Positions 18,848-27,277 of a stretch of DNA of 64,000 bases are shown in pieces. The translations under genes were made by a program, and so were the position numbers. The notes beneath the pieces were generated by a model. The model saw nothing but the letters and a program-made list of their open reading frames with translations, had not been told where the DNA came from and did no database searches. How positions within the stretch are numbered: position 1 is the first letter of the stretch; each line of letters starts with the position of its first letter. Origin of the DNA: Methyloversatilis sp. (lineage in GTDB: Bacteria; Pseudomonadota; Gammaproteobacteria; Burkholderiales; Rhodocyclaceae); NCBI RefSeq assembly GCF_030696805.1, contig NZ_JAUYRO010000034.1:1-64000 (forward strand), in the 5' to 3' direction.

Positions 18848-21800
18848 ATGTCAGACACTCCGAAGCGCGGTCAGATACTCATCGGCTTGCTGGCGTACTC
18901 CGCCCTGATCGCCTACGGCAGTCTGTATCCTTTTTCCGGCTGGACGACCCACGAAAACACGTTTGCCTTTCTGGCCACGTGGAACATAGGCGCGCTTTCG
19001 CTTCCCGACCTGGTCGTCAATTCGCTGATCTACCTTCCGTTGGGCGCAGGTATCCGGCTTGCAACCGCACGCTGGCCGCTCGTCGTTTCCGTCCTGTTCG
19101 CAACGCTGATCGGCGGAGCGCTGAGCCTGAGCGTCGAGACCTTGCAATCCCATCTGCCGCAGCGCGTATCATCGTTGTCGGACTTCATTCTCAACACCAG
19201 TGGCGCGCTCGCCGGCGCCGTGCTCGTCGGGCTGCTGAATCCGCGGGGCCAGTTCTACGCGACAGCGAATGCATGGCGCGTGCGCGGTTTCCAGCCGGGT
19301 CACGAAGCCAACCTGGTGCTCGCCGCGTTGTTCGGCTGGTCACTTTCCCAGCTTTCACCTTTCGTGCCATCGCTCGACGTCGGTTCGATCCGGTCCGGGC
19401 TTGCGCCCTTGGCATCCGTGTTGACGGACCCGTCGCGCTTCTCTTCTTCGCGTGCGCTGACCACCACGCTGGAAATACTGGCGCTCGCGCTGCTCGTGCG
19501 CGATGTGCGCAAGCACCCGGTACCGGTAGGTCGCACGCTGCGCCGGACCATCTTCGGCGTGCTTGCGCTCAAGGTGATCATCGTCAGCCGGCAGCTGTCC
19601 GCCGAGGCGCTGGCGGGCGCCGCCATCGGCCTGTTGATCGCGCTTGCCTCACCCCGGGCGCTCAAGCCGCATCGCCCGGCAATCAGTCTGCTGGCCATCC
19701 TGATGTCGCTGATCATCAGCGAGCTGGCGCCCGAGAACGGCGCGTTGCGAACGCTCAACTACGTGCCATTCGCGGCACACATGGAGAATGCGATGCTCGG
19801 ACTGAGCGTCATCGCCGACACCGTGTGGCCCTACCTGCTGATCGTCGCAGCGCTCTGCCGGCTCAGGCCTGCGTCGCACGCCTGGTCGGTGACCGTCGTG
19901 GCGCTGTGCGCGATTTTTGCCTTTGCGCTGGAATGGATGCAGCAGTACGTACCCGGCCGCACGCCGGATGTCACCACGGCGGTCATTGCCCTGATCACCG
20001 CCGTGGGTGCTGTCCGCTACCTGTGCGGCGGCGCAAAGCCTTCGTATGAAACACGGCCCGGGCGTCTGGAAGCAAAACGCGCTTCAAATCTTGCCGCACA
20101 CCTTGCCGTGATCGTATTCGCCTTGGGACTGACCACGGCGTGGTCGCTCGGCCGCAGCCCCGACGAGACGGTCATCGCGTCCCAGTCGAAACCCATGCTG
20201 CCCGCAGCCGAAACCTTGCGGGAACCGGATCTGCCCGGCTTTCGCACAGGCCATCCACGCCTGCCGCATCCCGATGCACGCGACATCGCCCGCCTGCAGG
20301 CAGAAAACCCGGATTACATCCGGGAGGTTCTCAAGCGGGCCGGAGGCGGGCGCGGAAATCTGAATGACGCGATCCTCGCGGAAGCCCTTTCACCCGGCAG
20401 TCAGGATGTACGCGCCATCGTCGAACAAGTGCTCCGGCTCCAGCCCGCCTGGCGCGGCCACGAACAGACCAAACCCATCGCCCTGGCCTACGACTGGCTT
20501 CACCACCGCATCCCCCCCGATCTGATGCCCAGACTGCGGGACAAGGTGATCGAAGCCTGCAACTACCAGATCAACGTCATCCGCGTCGAGCGCATGTCGC
20601 CCTACAATGTTTTCCTCTACAACTCGCCCCTGCAGGCCCTGATGGCCTGCGCACTGTCCATCTACCGGGACGACCCGCGAGCGGCGCCCGTCATGGCCTT
20701 CACCCACGATTACTGGATCAACCGCGTGCTGCCGGTATGGCGTCAGGTGGGCGGGAAGAACGGTGGATGGCACGAAGGCGGTGAATATGTGGGCATCGGC
20801 ATCGGCCAGGCCATCTACCAGTTGCCCGCCATGTGGCGGTCTGCAACGGGCGAGGACTACATCGCCAGGGAGCCCGCAATCCGCGGCTTTCTCGACTTCA
20901 TCGTCTATCGGCAGCGGCCGGACAAGGCCGCATTCAGTTGGGGAGACATCGCCTTTGTCGATCGCAAGCCACCGGATGCAGTGGCGCTCGCGATCGAATT
21001 GCGTCACCCCGCGGCCTATTCGATCTGGGCAGGGCGCAGCGCCCCCCCGCAGCCGACCTCATGGCCCTGGGGCCCCTTGACCGACAACCTCCTGTTCAAT
21101 CCGGCTGCGGACCGGACGCTGCCGCTGAGCCACCATTTCGACGGGCTCGGCGTACTCGTGGCACGCAGCAGCTGGGAGCCGGATGCGACCTACGTGAGCT
21201 TCAAGGCCGGCGACAACTACTGGTCACACTCACATCTGGATCAAGGCGCGTTCATGATCTACAAGGCGGCCGATCTCGCGCTGGACAGCGGTTGCTACTG
21301 CGAGTACGGCAGCGATCACCACTTGAACTACACGTACCAGACCATCGCCCACAACACCCTCACCGTCACCGACCCCTCCGACACGGCACCCATGCCTGCG
21401 CGCAAGGACAAGCCGCCACGCCCCATCGCGAACGACGGCGGTCAGCGGCGCATCGGCTCCGGCTGGGGCGGCGACGCAGCGCCCCTCGACAGGGGGGAGT
21501 GGGAAAGCAAGCGTGAGGCCTATCACACCGGCCGAATCAGCCATTTGTTCGAGCAGGACGGCCTGACCGTTGCCGTTGCTGACATCACACCTGCCTACAC
21601 GAACCCTTCATCCGGAAAGGGACGATTCGCCGAACGTACCCGACGGGTCGAACGCGCCTGGCGCGTCTTCGCTTATGACCGGCACAGCGACACCGTCGTC
21701 GTGTTCGACGACGTGGTTGCGACCCGGGCGGATTTCGTCAAGCGCTGGCTGTTGCACAGCCAGACCCGGCCCGTCGTGTCCGGACAGAACTTCACGATCG

Positions 21801-22288
21801 AACGCGCAACCCCCGCAGGCCCTAGCCGCCTGATCGGCACCGTTCTTCACCCCGCCGCACCGATGCTCTTGCCGATCGGCGGCCCCGGGTTCGAATTCTT
21901 CGTCGATGACCGCAATCACGACAACAGCGGCAAGGTGCTGCTCGACATCGCCAGACGCAAACCGGGCACGCTCGAAGCCGGAAACTGGCGCATCGAGCTG
22001 AGCCCGTCACAAGCGAGTACAGGCGACCAGTTTCTGGTAGTGCTGCAGCCAACGCTGGGAGATCAGGTGCCGGCAATGGTGACGTCGGTGAAAGACGGAA
22101 TTGGCGCCGAAATAAGAACTTCCGAACGTACGCTGCGCTTCACCTTCGAACCAGGGCGCATCGGAACGACGATTGAGATTTCCGCTGACGGCAAGACCAC
22201 TCGGCAGGAAGTTTTCGGCAGCAGCACCCCTGTTGAATCAACTGGATGGATCGCCGAAGTACTCCGTAGAGTAAGAAGTTTTCACTGA
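18848..22288 (+). CDS. VanZ-VanZ membrane domain fused to a heparinase II/III-like lyase
   Basis: One uninterrupted frame of 1146 residues. The N-terminal about 400 residues are polytopic and contain two VanZ-type halves: GSLYPFSGW with LSVETLQSHLPQRVSSLSDF in the first, and FALEWMQQYVPGRTPDVTTA in the second. A membrane helix (about 415-433) leads into a large soluble part, probably periplasmic. That part has alginate-lyase-type helical segments (AYDWLHHRIPPDLMPRL, GGWHEGGEYVGIGIGQAIY) and the heparinase II/III core VARSSWEPDATYVSF and NYWSHSHLDQGAFMIYK (about 764-805), then HNTLTV. It would cleave a uronic-acid polymer at the membrane (inference). The start ATG lacks a clear ribosome binding site; an in-frame GTG far upstream overlaps the opposite gene. 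Confidence 0.82.
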   Translation: MSDTPKRGQILIGLLAYSALIAYGSLYPFSGWTTHENTFAFLATWNIGALSLPDLVVNSLIYLPLGAGIRLATARWPLVVSVLFATLIGGALSLSVETLQSHLPQRVSSLSDFILNTSGALAGAVLVGLLNPRGQFYATANAWRVRGFQPGHEANLVLAALFGWSLSQLSPFVPSLDVGSIRSGLAPLASVLTDPSRFSSSRALTTTLEILALALLVRDVRKHPVPVGRTLRRTIFGVLALKVIIVSRQLSAEALAGAAIGLLIALASPRALKPHRPAISLLAILMSLIISELAPENGALRTLNYVPFAAHMENAMLGLSVIADTVWPYLLIVAALCRLRPASHAWSVTVVALCAIFAFALEWMQQYVPGRTPDVTTAVIALITAVGAVRYLCGGAKPSYETRPGRLEAKRASNLAAHLAVIVFALGLTTAWSLGRSPDETVIASQSKPMLPAAETLREPDLPGFRTGHPRLPHPDARDIARLQAENPDYIREVLKRAGGGRGNLNDAILAEALSPGSQDVRAIVEQVLRLQPAWRGHEQTKPIALAYDWLHHRIPPDLMPRLRDKVIEACNYQINVIRVERMSPYNVFLYNSPLQALMACALSIYRDDPRAAPVMAFTHDYWINRVLPVWRQVGGKNGGWHEGGEYVGIGIGQAIYQLPAMWRSATGEDYIAREPAIRGFLDFIVYRQRPDKAAFSWGDIAFVDRKPPDAVALAIELRHPAAYSIWAGRSAPPQPTSWPWGPLTDNLLFNPAADRTLPLSHHFDGLGVLVARSSWEPDATYVSFKAGDNYWSHSHLDQGAFMIYKAADLALDSGCYCEYGSDHHLNYTYQTIAHNTLTVTDPSDTAPMPARKDKPPRPIANDGGQRRIGSGWGGDAAPLDRGEWESKREAYHTGRISHLFEQDGLTVAVADITPAYTNPSSGKGRFAERTRRVERAWRVFAYDRHSDTVVVFDDVVATRADFVKRWLLHSQTRPVVSGQNFTIERATPAGPSRLIGTVLHPAAPMLLPIGGPGFEFFVDDRNHDNSGKVLLDIARRKPGTLEAGNWRIELSPSQASTGDQFLVVLQPTLGDQVPAMVTSVKDGIGAEIRTSERTLRFTFEPGRIGTTIEISADGKTTRQEVFGSSTPVESTGWIAEVLRRVRSFH

Positions 22289-22473
22289 GCGCGGCGGCGA
22301 ATGCGCTCGATTGTGATCCAGTGCTGAGCGTCCCGTGGCCAAGGTCGAAGACACTCGCGAAGCGGGCACAACGCGCTACCGCGAGAGCAAACCGATCCGG
22401 CATGATCCCGAGTTTCTGGCGGATGACGCGACACGCAGACCTTGCACGCTCGTATTCACAGAACGACTGAACA

Positions 22474-23475
22474 ATGAATGGCATCAGAAGAACGTGGCTT
22501 CCGTTCGAGCTTGGAGCGACCCCCTGGATCACTCTGGCACTCCTCCTTGTCTTTGAGTTGGTACTCCACAGCGATGCATGGGTACTGCGCTATCGATCTG
22601 TCTTTGCCGTCGGGCGCGCCAGCGACAAAGTCGATTTCGTGGCAAGGCAACTACCAGAGGTGCTCTTCGTCGGGAACAGCCGTGCCGACAATGGTCTGTC
22701 GCCCCAAGCATTCGTCGCCGGCGCCGGACTGAACAAGCCCACGGAAGTTTTCAATCTTGGCGTGCCCGGCGCGAACACGCTGGTACTGAAGGGCGTCGTG
22801 GAGCGCCTGCTCGATGAAGGAATGACTGCCCCTGCACATGTCTTCATCACGCTCGACGAAACACTGTTTCAGGACGAAGACTCGCTTGGCTACTACGGAT
22901 TCCTTGCCTCGCGCAGCGACATGCTTGAACACGGCTTCTACGGCGCCTTGTTCGGTTCATGGCTTCGCACCTGGTACTACAGCGGCAATCTGCGCCAACT
23001 TCGCGAGCCGGAAAAGTTGCTGCGTTTCGTAAGTGCAACGTTCTCGAACATCGACCCCATCGGTGGCAGTGCAGCGCAGACCCGCGGCTATCGCAGGGGC
23101 ATCAGCGGGGGCTTCCAGACCCGCGCACAGCTCATCGCGCAGGAGGCAGGCACCCGTGCGCCGCCCGACCCGCGAATGGCGAACACCCTTGGCGCTCTCG
23201 TAGAACGGCTGGTCAGATCGGGGAGCCGTGTCTATCTTGTTGCCGTACCGATGTTCGAGCGTGCTTCGTCCTTTGGGCCGACTGCCGCGCCCAGTGAGTA
23301 TTCGAAGGTTCTGTCACTGCTGGAAGCCCGCGGCGCCCGCTGGCTCGAGGTACCCCTTGCCAAACGCCTGGGCCCCGAACATTTCGCCGACCCCGGCCAT
23401 TTGAACGACGGCGGCGCAGTGCTGTTCAGTTCGGCACTTGGAAGTGCCTGGCAGAAGTTGGCGGACAAGCGATGA
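22474..23475 (+). CDS. SGNH-like/DltD-like membrane protein, MBOAT partner
   Basis: A 333-residue protein with one N-terminal membrane helix (about 16-32) and an extracytoplasmic domain. VLFVGNSRADNGLSP resembles the catalytic block I serine region of SGNH hydrolases, and DPGHLNDGGA near the C-terminus supplies the Asp-x2-His pair. Its stop overlaps the ATG of the MBOAT gene (ATGA), so the two are translationally coupled. Such pairs (compare AlgX/AlgI, DltD/DltB) acetylate exported polysaccharides: the MBOAT passes the acyl group across the membrane and the SGNH-like protein transfers it. Assignment to a precise subfamily is uncertain. Confidence 0.75.
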   Translation: MNGIRRTWLPFELGATPWITLALLLVFELVLHSDAWVLRYRSVFAVGRASDKVDFVARQLPEVLFVGNSRADNGLSPQAFVAGAGLNKPTEVFNLGVPGANTLVLKGVVERLLDEGMTAPAHVFITLDETLFQDEDSLGYYGFLASRSDMLEHGFYGALFGSWLRTWYYSGNLRQLREPEKLLRFVSATFSNIDPIGGSAAQTRGYRRGISGGFQTRAQLIAQEAGTRAPPDPRMANTLGALVERLVRSGSRVYLVAVPMFERASSFGPTAAPSEYSKVLSLLEARGARWLEVPLAKRLGPEHFADPGHLNDGGAVLFSSALGSAWQKLADKR

Positions 23476-24899
23476 TCTTCAGCCAGCCAATCTTCTTCGT
23501 CTTCCTCGCCGCCCTGCTGTGCGTCTACAGCCTTTGTCGCACGCACACCGAGCGTGCCGTGACACTGCTCGTCGGTAGCCTTATCTTCTACGCGTCGTGG
23601 AAGCCTGCCTACCTCATCCTGCTGGTCTTGTCGGTCAGTCTGAATTATCTGTTCTACAGCGCGCTTGCACGCACGCGCAGCAAGCCGCTGCTGGTGATCG
23701 CGCTGGTGCTCAACCTCGCCTTGCTCGGGTCGATCAAATATCTGGGCATGTTGATCGACAGCGCCATTTCGATAGCCGCGCTTGTCGATCATACAGACAC
23801 CGGACTGGACAGCAGCTGGACGCATTGGGCACTGCCGCTGGGCATCAGCTTCTACACCTTCCACATGCTGTCGGTGATGATCGACGTGTATCGGGGCGAG
23901 TGGAACACGCGCATTTCCTTCCGTGCCTGGTGGCTTTACATCAGCTTCTTCCCGCACATGGTCGCCGGCCCCATCCTGCGTGCATCGGAACTGGTGGAGC
24001 AACTGGAGCGTCTGGGGCCGCTACAAGCGCGCGATCTCAAGCTCGGCGCGCTCATCTTCATGGGCGGGCTGATCAAGAAAGTCCTGTTCGCCGACAACTT
24101 CGCCGGCCTCGCCGATGAACTGTGGACCAACCCGGAACGGCTCGACACCGCTACCGCGTGGCTGGCCGTCACTGCGTTTGCGCTGCAGATCTATTTTGAC
24201 TTCTCGGGCTACAGCGAAATGGCGATCGGCCTCGCACGTGGTTTCGGGGTGACGCTGCCGCGAAACTTCCTGTATCCGTACATCAGTCGCAACCCGCAGG
24301 AGTTCTGGCAACGCTGGCACATCACGCTGTCGCGCTGGTTGAGGGATTATCTGTACGTGTCGCTCGGCGGAAACAGGTCTGGTCAAGCACGGACGATCGT
24401 GAATCTGATGATCACCATGGTACTCGGTGGCCTGTGGCATGGCGCGGCATGGAACTTTGTGATCTGGGGTTTCCTGCACGGTAGCTGGCTCGCCGCACAT
24501 CGCATTGCCAAGCCATGGCTTCCCAAGCCGCAGTCGTCATTCGCAAGAACCGCTTACGCGTTCGCCAGTTGGGCAGTCAGCCTGACCATCGTATGGGTGA
24601 CCTGGGTGTTCTTTCGAGCGGCGGGGACCGACTTGGCATTAACGATGTGCACGCGAATGTTTGGATTATCCTCAAGCGATGGCTCTCCCCCGGAGGTACG
24701 CACCTATGTCTGGGCACTGACCGCAATAACAGGGCTTCTGGTGCTGCTCGAGACAAGACTTGTCTCATTCGCCGATACGAAACTGGATCAATGGGCTCAG
24801 GTTCCGGCACTTTTTCGCGGCACCCTCTACGCCGCAATCATTCTCGCGGTGATTGTCTTCGGCGGCAGCACCCAACGGTTCATCTATTTCGACTTCTGA
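23472..24899 (+). CDS. MBOAT family O-acyltransferase (AlgI-like)
   Basis: A polytopic inner-membrane acyltransferase of 475 residues. Family hallmarks are LPLGISFYTFHMLSVMIDVYRG, a YFDFSGYSEMAIGLARGFG loop, FWQRWHITLSRWLRDYLY with His283, and the probable catalytic His323 in GGLWHGAAWNFVIWG. It belongs to the AlgI/DltB/PatA group, which moves acetyl groups from cytosolic acetyl-CoA to secreted glycans. Translationally coupled to the SGNH-like gene. This suggests the EPS is O-acetylated. Confidence 0.95.
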   Translation: MIFSQPIFFVFLAALLCVYSLCRTHTERAVTLLVGSLIFYASWKPAYLILLVLSVSLNYLFYSALARTRSKPLLVIALVLNLALLGSIKYLGMLIDSAISIAALVDHTDTGLDSSWTHWALPLGISFYTFHMLSVMIDVYRGEWNTRISFRAWWLYISFFPHMVAGPILRASELVEQLERLGPLQARDLKLGALIFMGGLIKKVLFADNFAGLADELWTNPERLDTATAWLAVTAFALQIYFDFSGYSEMAIGLARGFGVTLPRNFLYPYISRNPQEFWQRWHITLSRWLRDYLYVSLGGNRSGQARTIVNLMITMVLGGLWHGAAWNFVIWGFLHGSWLAAHRIAKPWLPKPQSSFARTAYAFASWAVSLTIVWVTWVFFRAAGTDLALTMCTRMFGLSSSDGSPPEVRTYVWALTAITGLLVLLETRLVSFADTKLDQWAQVPALFRGTLYAAIILAVIVFGGSTQRFIYFDF

Positions 24900-24973
24900 T
24901 AAATCAGCCAGTGCGAGCTCACGCAGCCCGCCCATCCCGATGTCGGAGCCGATCTTTCGAAAGAAGCGTTGCA

Positions 24974-24977
24974 CTGG
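24974..24977. repeat. Target site duplication CTGG, left copy
   Basis: CTGG immediately precedes the left inverted repeat of the insertion sequence and is repeated exactly at 26189-26192. Confidence 0.8.
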
Positions 24978-24996
24978 GGAAACACTGATTTAACCC
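24978..24996 (+). repeat. Left terminal inverted repeat of the IS
   Basis: Begins GGAAACACTGAT and pairs with the right end at 26170-26188. Confidence 0.85.
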
Positions 24997-25043
24997 TGTC
25001 CCCGTAGAATGCCCAAGTCATCCCGATACGCGCAACCGTCCCG

Positions 25044-26033
25044 ATGAAACAGCAGACCAGCTTCGCCGACCTCGAGTACTCGGCGCGTCGCAAGCCGACG
25101 CGGCGCGAGAAGTTTCTGACCGACCTGGATCGTCTGGTGCCGTGGCCGCAGTTGGTGGCATTGATCGAGCCGCACTACTACCGCGGCGAGCGCGGTCGTC
25201 CGCCGGTCGGGCTGGAGACGATGCTGCGCATGTACCTGTGCCAGAACTGCCTGGGCCTGTCGGACGAAGGGATTGAAGACGCCATCGTCGACAGCATCGC
25301 GGTGCGTCGCTTCGTGGGCATCGACCTGATCGAGCGTCAGGCGCCGGATGCCACCACGCTGCTGAAGTTTCGCCGCCTGCTCGAACGTCACGACATGCCG
25401 GTGCGCATCTTTGCGCTGATTCGCGAACAGCTCGGTCAGCAGGGGCTGATCCTGCGAGAAGGCACCATCGTCGATGCCACCTTGATTGCCGCGCCGCCCT
25501 CGACGAAGAACAAGGAGGGCGAGCGCGACCCCGACATGCACCAGACGAAGAAGGGCAACCAGTGGTACTTCGGCATGAAGGCGCACATCGGTGTGGATGC
25601 GCACACCTGGGTGGTCCATTCGATCGCCACCACCGCGGCGAACGAGTCCGATGTGAGCCAGACGCACAAGCTGCTGCACGGTGAAGAGAAGCATGTGCAT
25701 GCCGACGCCGGTTACCAGGGCGCGAAGAAACGCGAGGCACTGAAAGATTGCTTAGCCGAGTTTGTCATCGCACGCCGCCGTTCGACTTACAAGAAGCTGG
25801 ACAAGGCTGACCCGAGACGCCAGCTCATCGAGAAGGCGGAGCATGCCAAGGCGAGCATCCGCTCGAAGGTCGAGCACGTGTTCCACGTCGTGAAGAACCT
25901 GTTCCGGCATCGCAAGTGTCGCTACAAGGGACTGGCGAAGAACACGGCGCAGTTGCAGGTGCTGTTCGCGATGGCGAATCTGGTGCTGTCGCAGCGAACG
26001 CTGTGCGCGCCGTACAGGACAGGTGCGTCCTGA
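25044..26033 (+). CDS. IS5-family DDE transposase
   Basis: A 329-residue transposase with an N-terminal DUF772-type region (RGRPPVGLETMLRMYLCQNCLGLSD) and a DDE catalytic domain. The acidic residues are Asp144 in GTIVDATLI, Asp221 in HADAGYQG and Glu277 in SKVEHVFHVVK, the last in the Y-(2)-R-(3)-E-(6)-K-like context of IS4/IS5 elements. Full length with no frameshift. The ATG is 66 bases inside the left end. Different from its surroundings in function only; it is not part of the polysaccharide pathway. Confidence 0.96.
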   Translation: MKQQTSFADLEYSARRKPTRREKFLTDLDRLVPWPQLVALIEPHYYRGERGRPPVGLETMLRMYLCQNCLGLSDEGIEDAIVDSIAVRRFVGIDLIERQAPDATTLLKFRRLLERHDMPVRIFALIREQLGQQGLILREGTIVDATLIAAPPSTKNKEGERDPDMHQTKKGNQWYFGMKAHIGVDAHTWVVHSIATTAANESDVSQTHKLLHGEEKHVHADAGYQGAKKREALKDCLAEFVIARRRSTYKKLDKADPRRQLIEKAEHAKASIRSKVEHVFHVVKNLFRHRKCRYKGLAKNTAQLQVLFAMANLVLSQRTLCAPYRTGAS

Positions 26034-26169
26034 AGGCGAGAAATCGGGGCGATGAGCCCAGAAAGGGCCCCGGATCGGTGATTCGGGAGTGAAAAACGGG
26101 TGAAATCCGATGTCATGACGACGCGAATTTTGCGAACACGACTTCCGGAATGGAGAATCCCGGAAGGGT

Positions 26170-26188
26170 GGCTTTGATCAGTGTTTCC
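26170..26188 (-). repeat. Right terminal inverted repeat of the IS
   Basis: Read on the minus strand it begins GGAAACACTGATC and mirrors the left end with 16 of 19 matches. Confidence 0.85.
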
Positions 26189-26192
26189 CTGG
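26189..26192. repeat. Target site duplication CTGG, right copy
   Basis: Exact copy of the four bases at 24974-24977. Confidence 0.8.
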
Positions 26193-26607
26193 CGCCTCGT
26201 GCAACACGACGCCAACGTCACGCCCGGACCCTGCGAAAAGGAAGAACCGATCTGCTACTGGACCACCCGCTTACCTGAAGCGCCAGAGGCACACTGCAGC
26301 CACCAGCCGGAAGAGAAGGCGCGCTCCGTATGGACTCATACCGTATCACGCGAGCGGCTAGCCCGCTCCCAACGTGACGCGCTAGGCGGACCTCGAAGTG
26401 GGCTCGTGGCATCATGAAAGCAGTCGGTTGCATGCGCCACAGCCCGGATCTCGCACTCCTGACCAACCGCCCCAGCGCATTGATTTTGAAACAAGACTTC
26501 TTCAAACGAAGAAATCACCCTTATACAAGTGATCCGCCGGCACCAGCCGCTAAATTCCACTTGATTGGCTTCCAAACAGGAATCTCAGCTTTTATGCGAC
26601 CAGTCTG
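26193..26607. other. Non-coding stretch between the IS and the TPR gene
   Basis: About 415 bases with no supported gene. Two inverted repeats are visible: GAGCGG-CTAGC-CCGCTC (26352-26368) and TTCTTC-AAAC-GAAGAA (26498-26513). Neither is followed by a T-run, so neither is called a terminator. The second half is clearly AT-richer and probably holds the promoter of the downstream genes. Confidence 0.4.
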
Positions 26608-27276
26608 ATGAGAACGCAATCAAACCTATTGGCACTGTCGATTGCCTGCATTCTGTTCATTATTTTTTTTTCGGCGTCCCGGCCCACTTGGGCACAGGCC
26701 GGACTTTCCGAAGCATATGTTCTAACGGAAGACGACCTGGCATTCATGCCACAATTCTGTCGCGCAAAAGTCACCAAAAAACTACCAAAAAATGTATATG
26801 AGGGTTGGAGCAATAAGTTCGGCCCCGAAAATTGGTTGCATATGCACCACTACTGCTTCGGACTGAAGGCACTCCAGCTTTCCTATTCGAATTTCCGGGA
26901 CTTGACATCTCGCACATACCAGGCACGCGTCGCCGAAACTGAATTCAACTATGTGCTCAGGCATTCCGAGGAAGATTTTTACATGCGACCGGAGATATTG
27001 GTGCACCGAGGTCGGGCTCAAACACTCGCTCGCGCATATGAGCCTGCAAAGAAAAGCTTTGAAGAAGCATTGAAAATCAACCCGAAATCAGTGGACGCGT
27101 GGGTTGCCCTCGGAGATCTCTACAGCTTGATCGGGCGTAAGAACGACGCCATAAAAACACTTGAGCAAGCAATCGAAGTCACTGGCGAGGAGCAAAACAA
27201 AAAAATTCTTCTCAGATTGAACGATTTACGCTCTACCAACAGCCAAAGTAAAAAACCAAGCCTTCCCGCCGAATAA
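26608..27276 (+). CDS. Exported TPR-repeat protein
   Basis: A 222-residue protein with a signal peptide (hydrophobic about 8-23, cleavage near ATWAQA-type sequence around residue 31). A Cys-containing region with WLHMHHYCFGLKAL comes next, followed by C-terminal TPR repeats (about 125-200: PEILVHRGRAQTLARAYEPAKKSFEEAL, then WVALGDLYSLIGRKNDAIKTLEQAIE). Codon use is noticeably AT-richer than in the flanking XrtA genes. It ends one base before the flippase ATG, so it is co-expressed with it. A role as periplasmic helper in glycan assembly is inferred from position only. Confidence 0.75.
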   Translation: MRTQSNLLALSIACILFIIFFSASRPTWAQAGLSEAYVLTEDDLAFMPQFCRAKVTKKLPKNVYEGWSNKFGPENWLHMHHYCFGLKALQLSYSNFRDLTSRTYQARVAETEFNYVLRHSEEDFYMRPEILVHRGRAQTLARAYEPAKKSFEEALKINPKSVDAWVALGDLYSLIGRKNDAIKTLEQAIEVTGEEQNKKILLRLNDLRSTNSQSKKPSLPAE

Positions 27277-27277
27277 C

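Larger units (their letters stand above)
24978..26188 (+). mobile_element. Intact IS5-family insertion sequence, 1211 bp
   Basis: The element is bounded by inverted repeats GGAAACACTGATTTAACCC (left) and GGAAACACTGATCAAAGCC (right, read inwards), identical over the first 12 bases and matching at 16 of 19. It is flanked by a perfect 4-bp duplication CTGG. One full-length DDE transposase gene lies inside, with about 155 bases of non-coding right end. It sits between the MBOAT gene and the AT-richer TPR/flippase block and does not interrupt a recognisable gene. Intact ends and an intact reading frame suggest a recent, possibly still active insertion. Confidence 0.93.

Noticed and set aside
26352-26368. 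GAGCGG/CCGCTC hairpin after the IS
   Set aside because: No T-run follows and no gene ends nearby, so a terminator is not supported.
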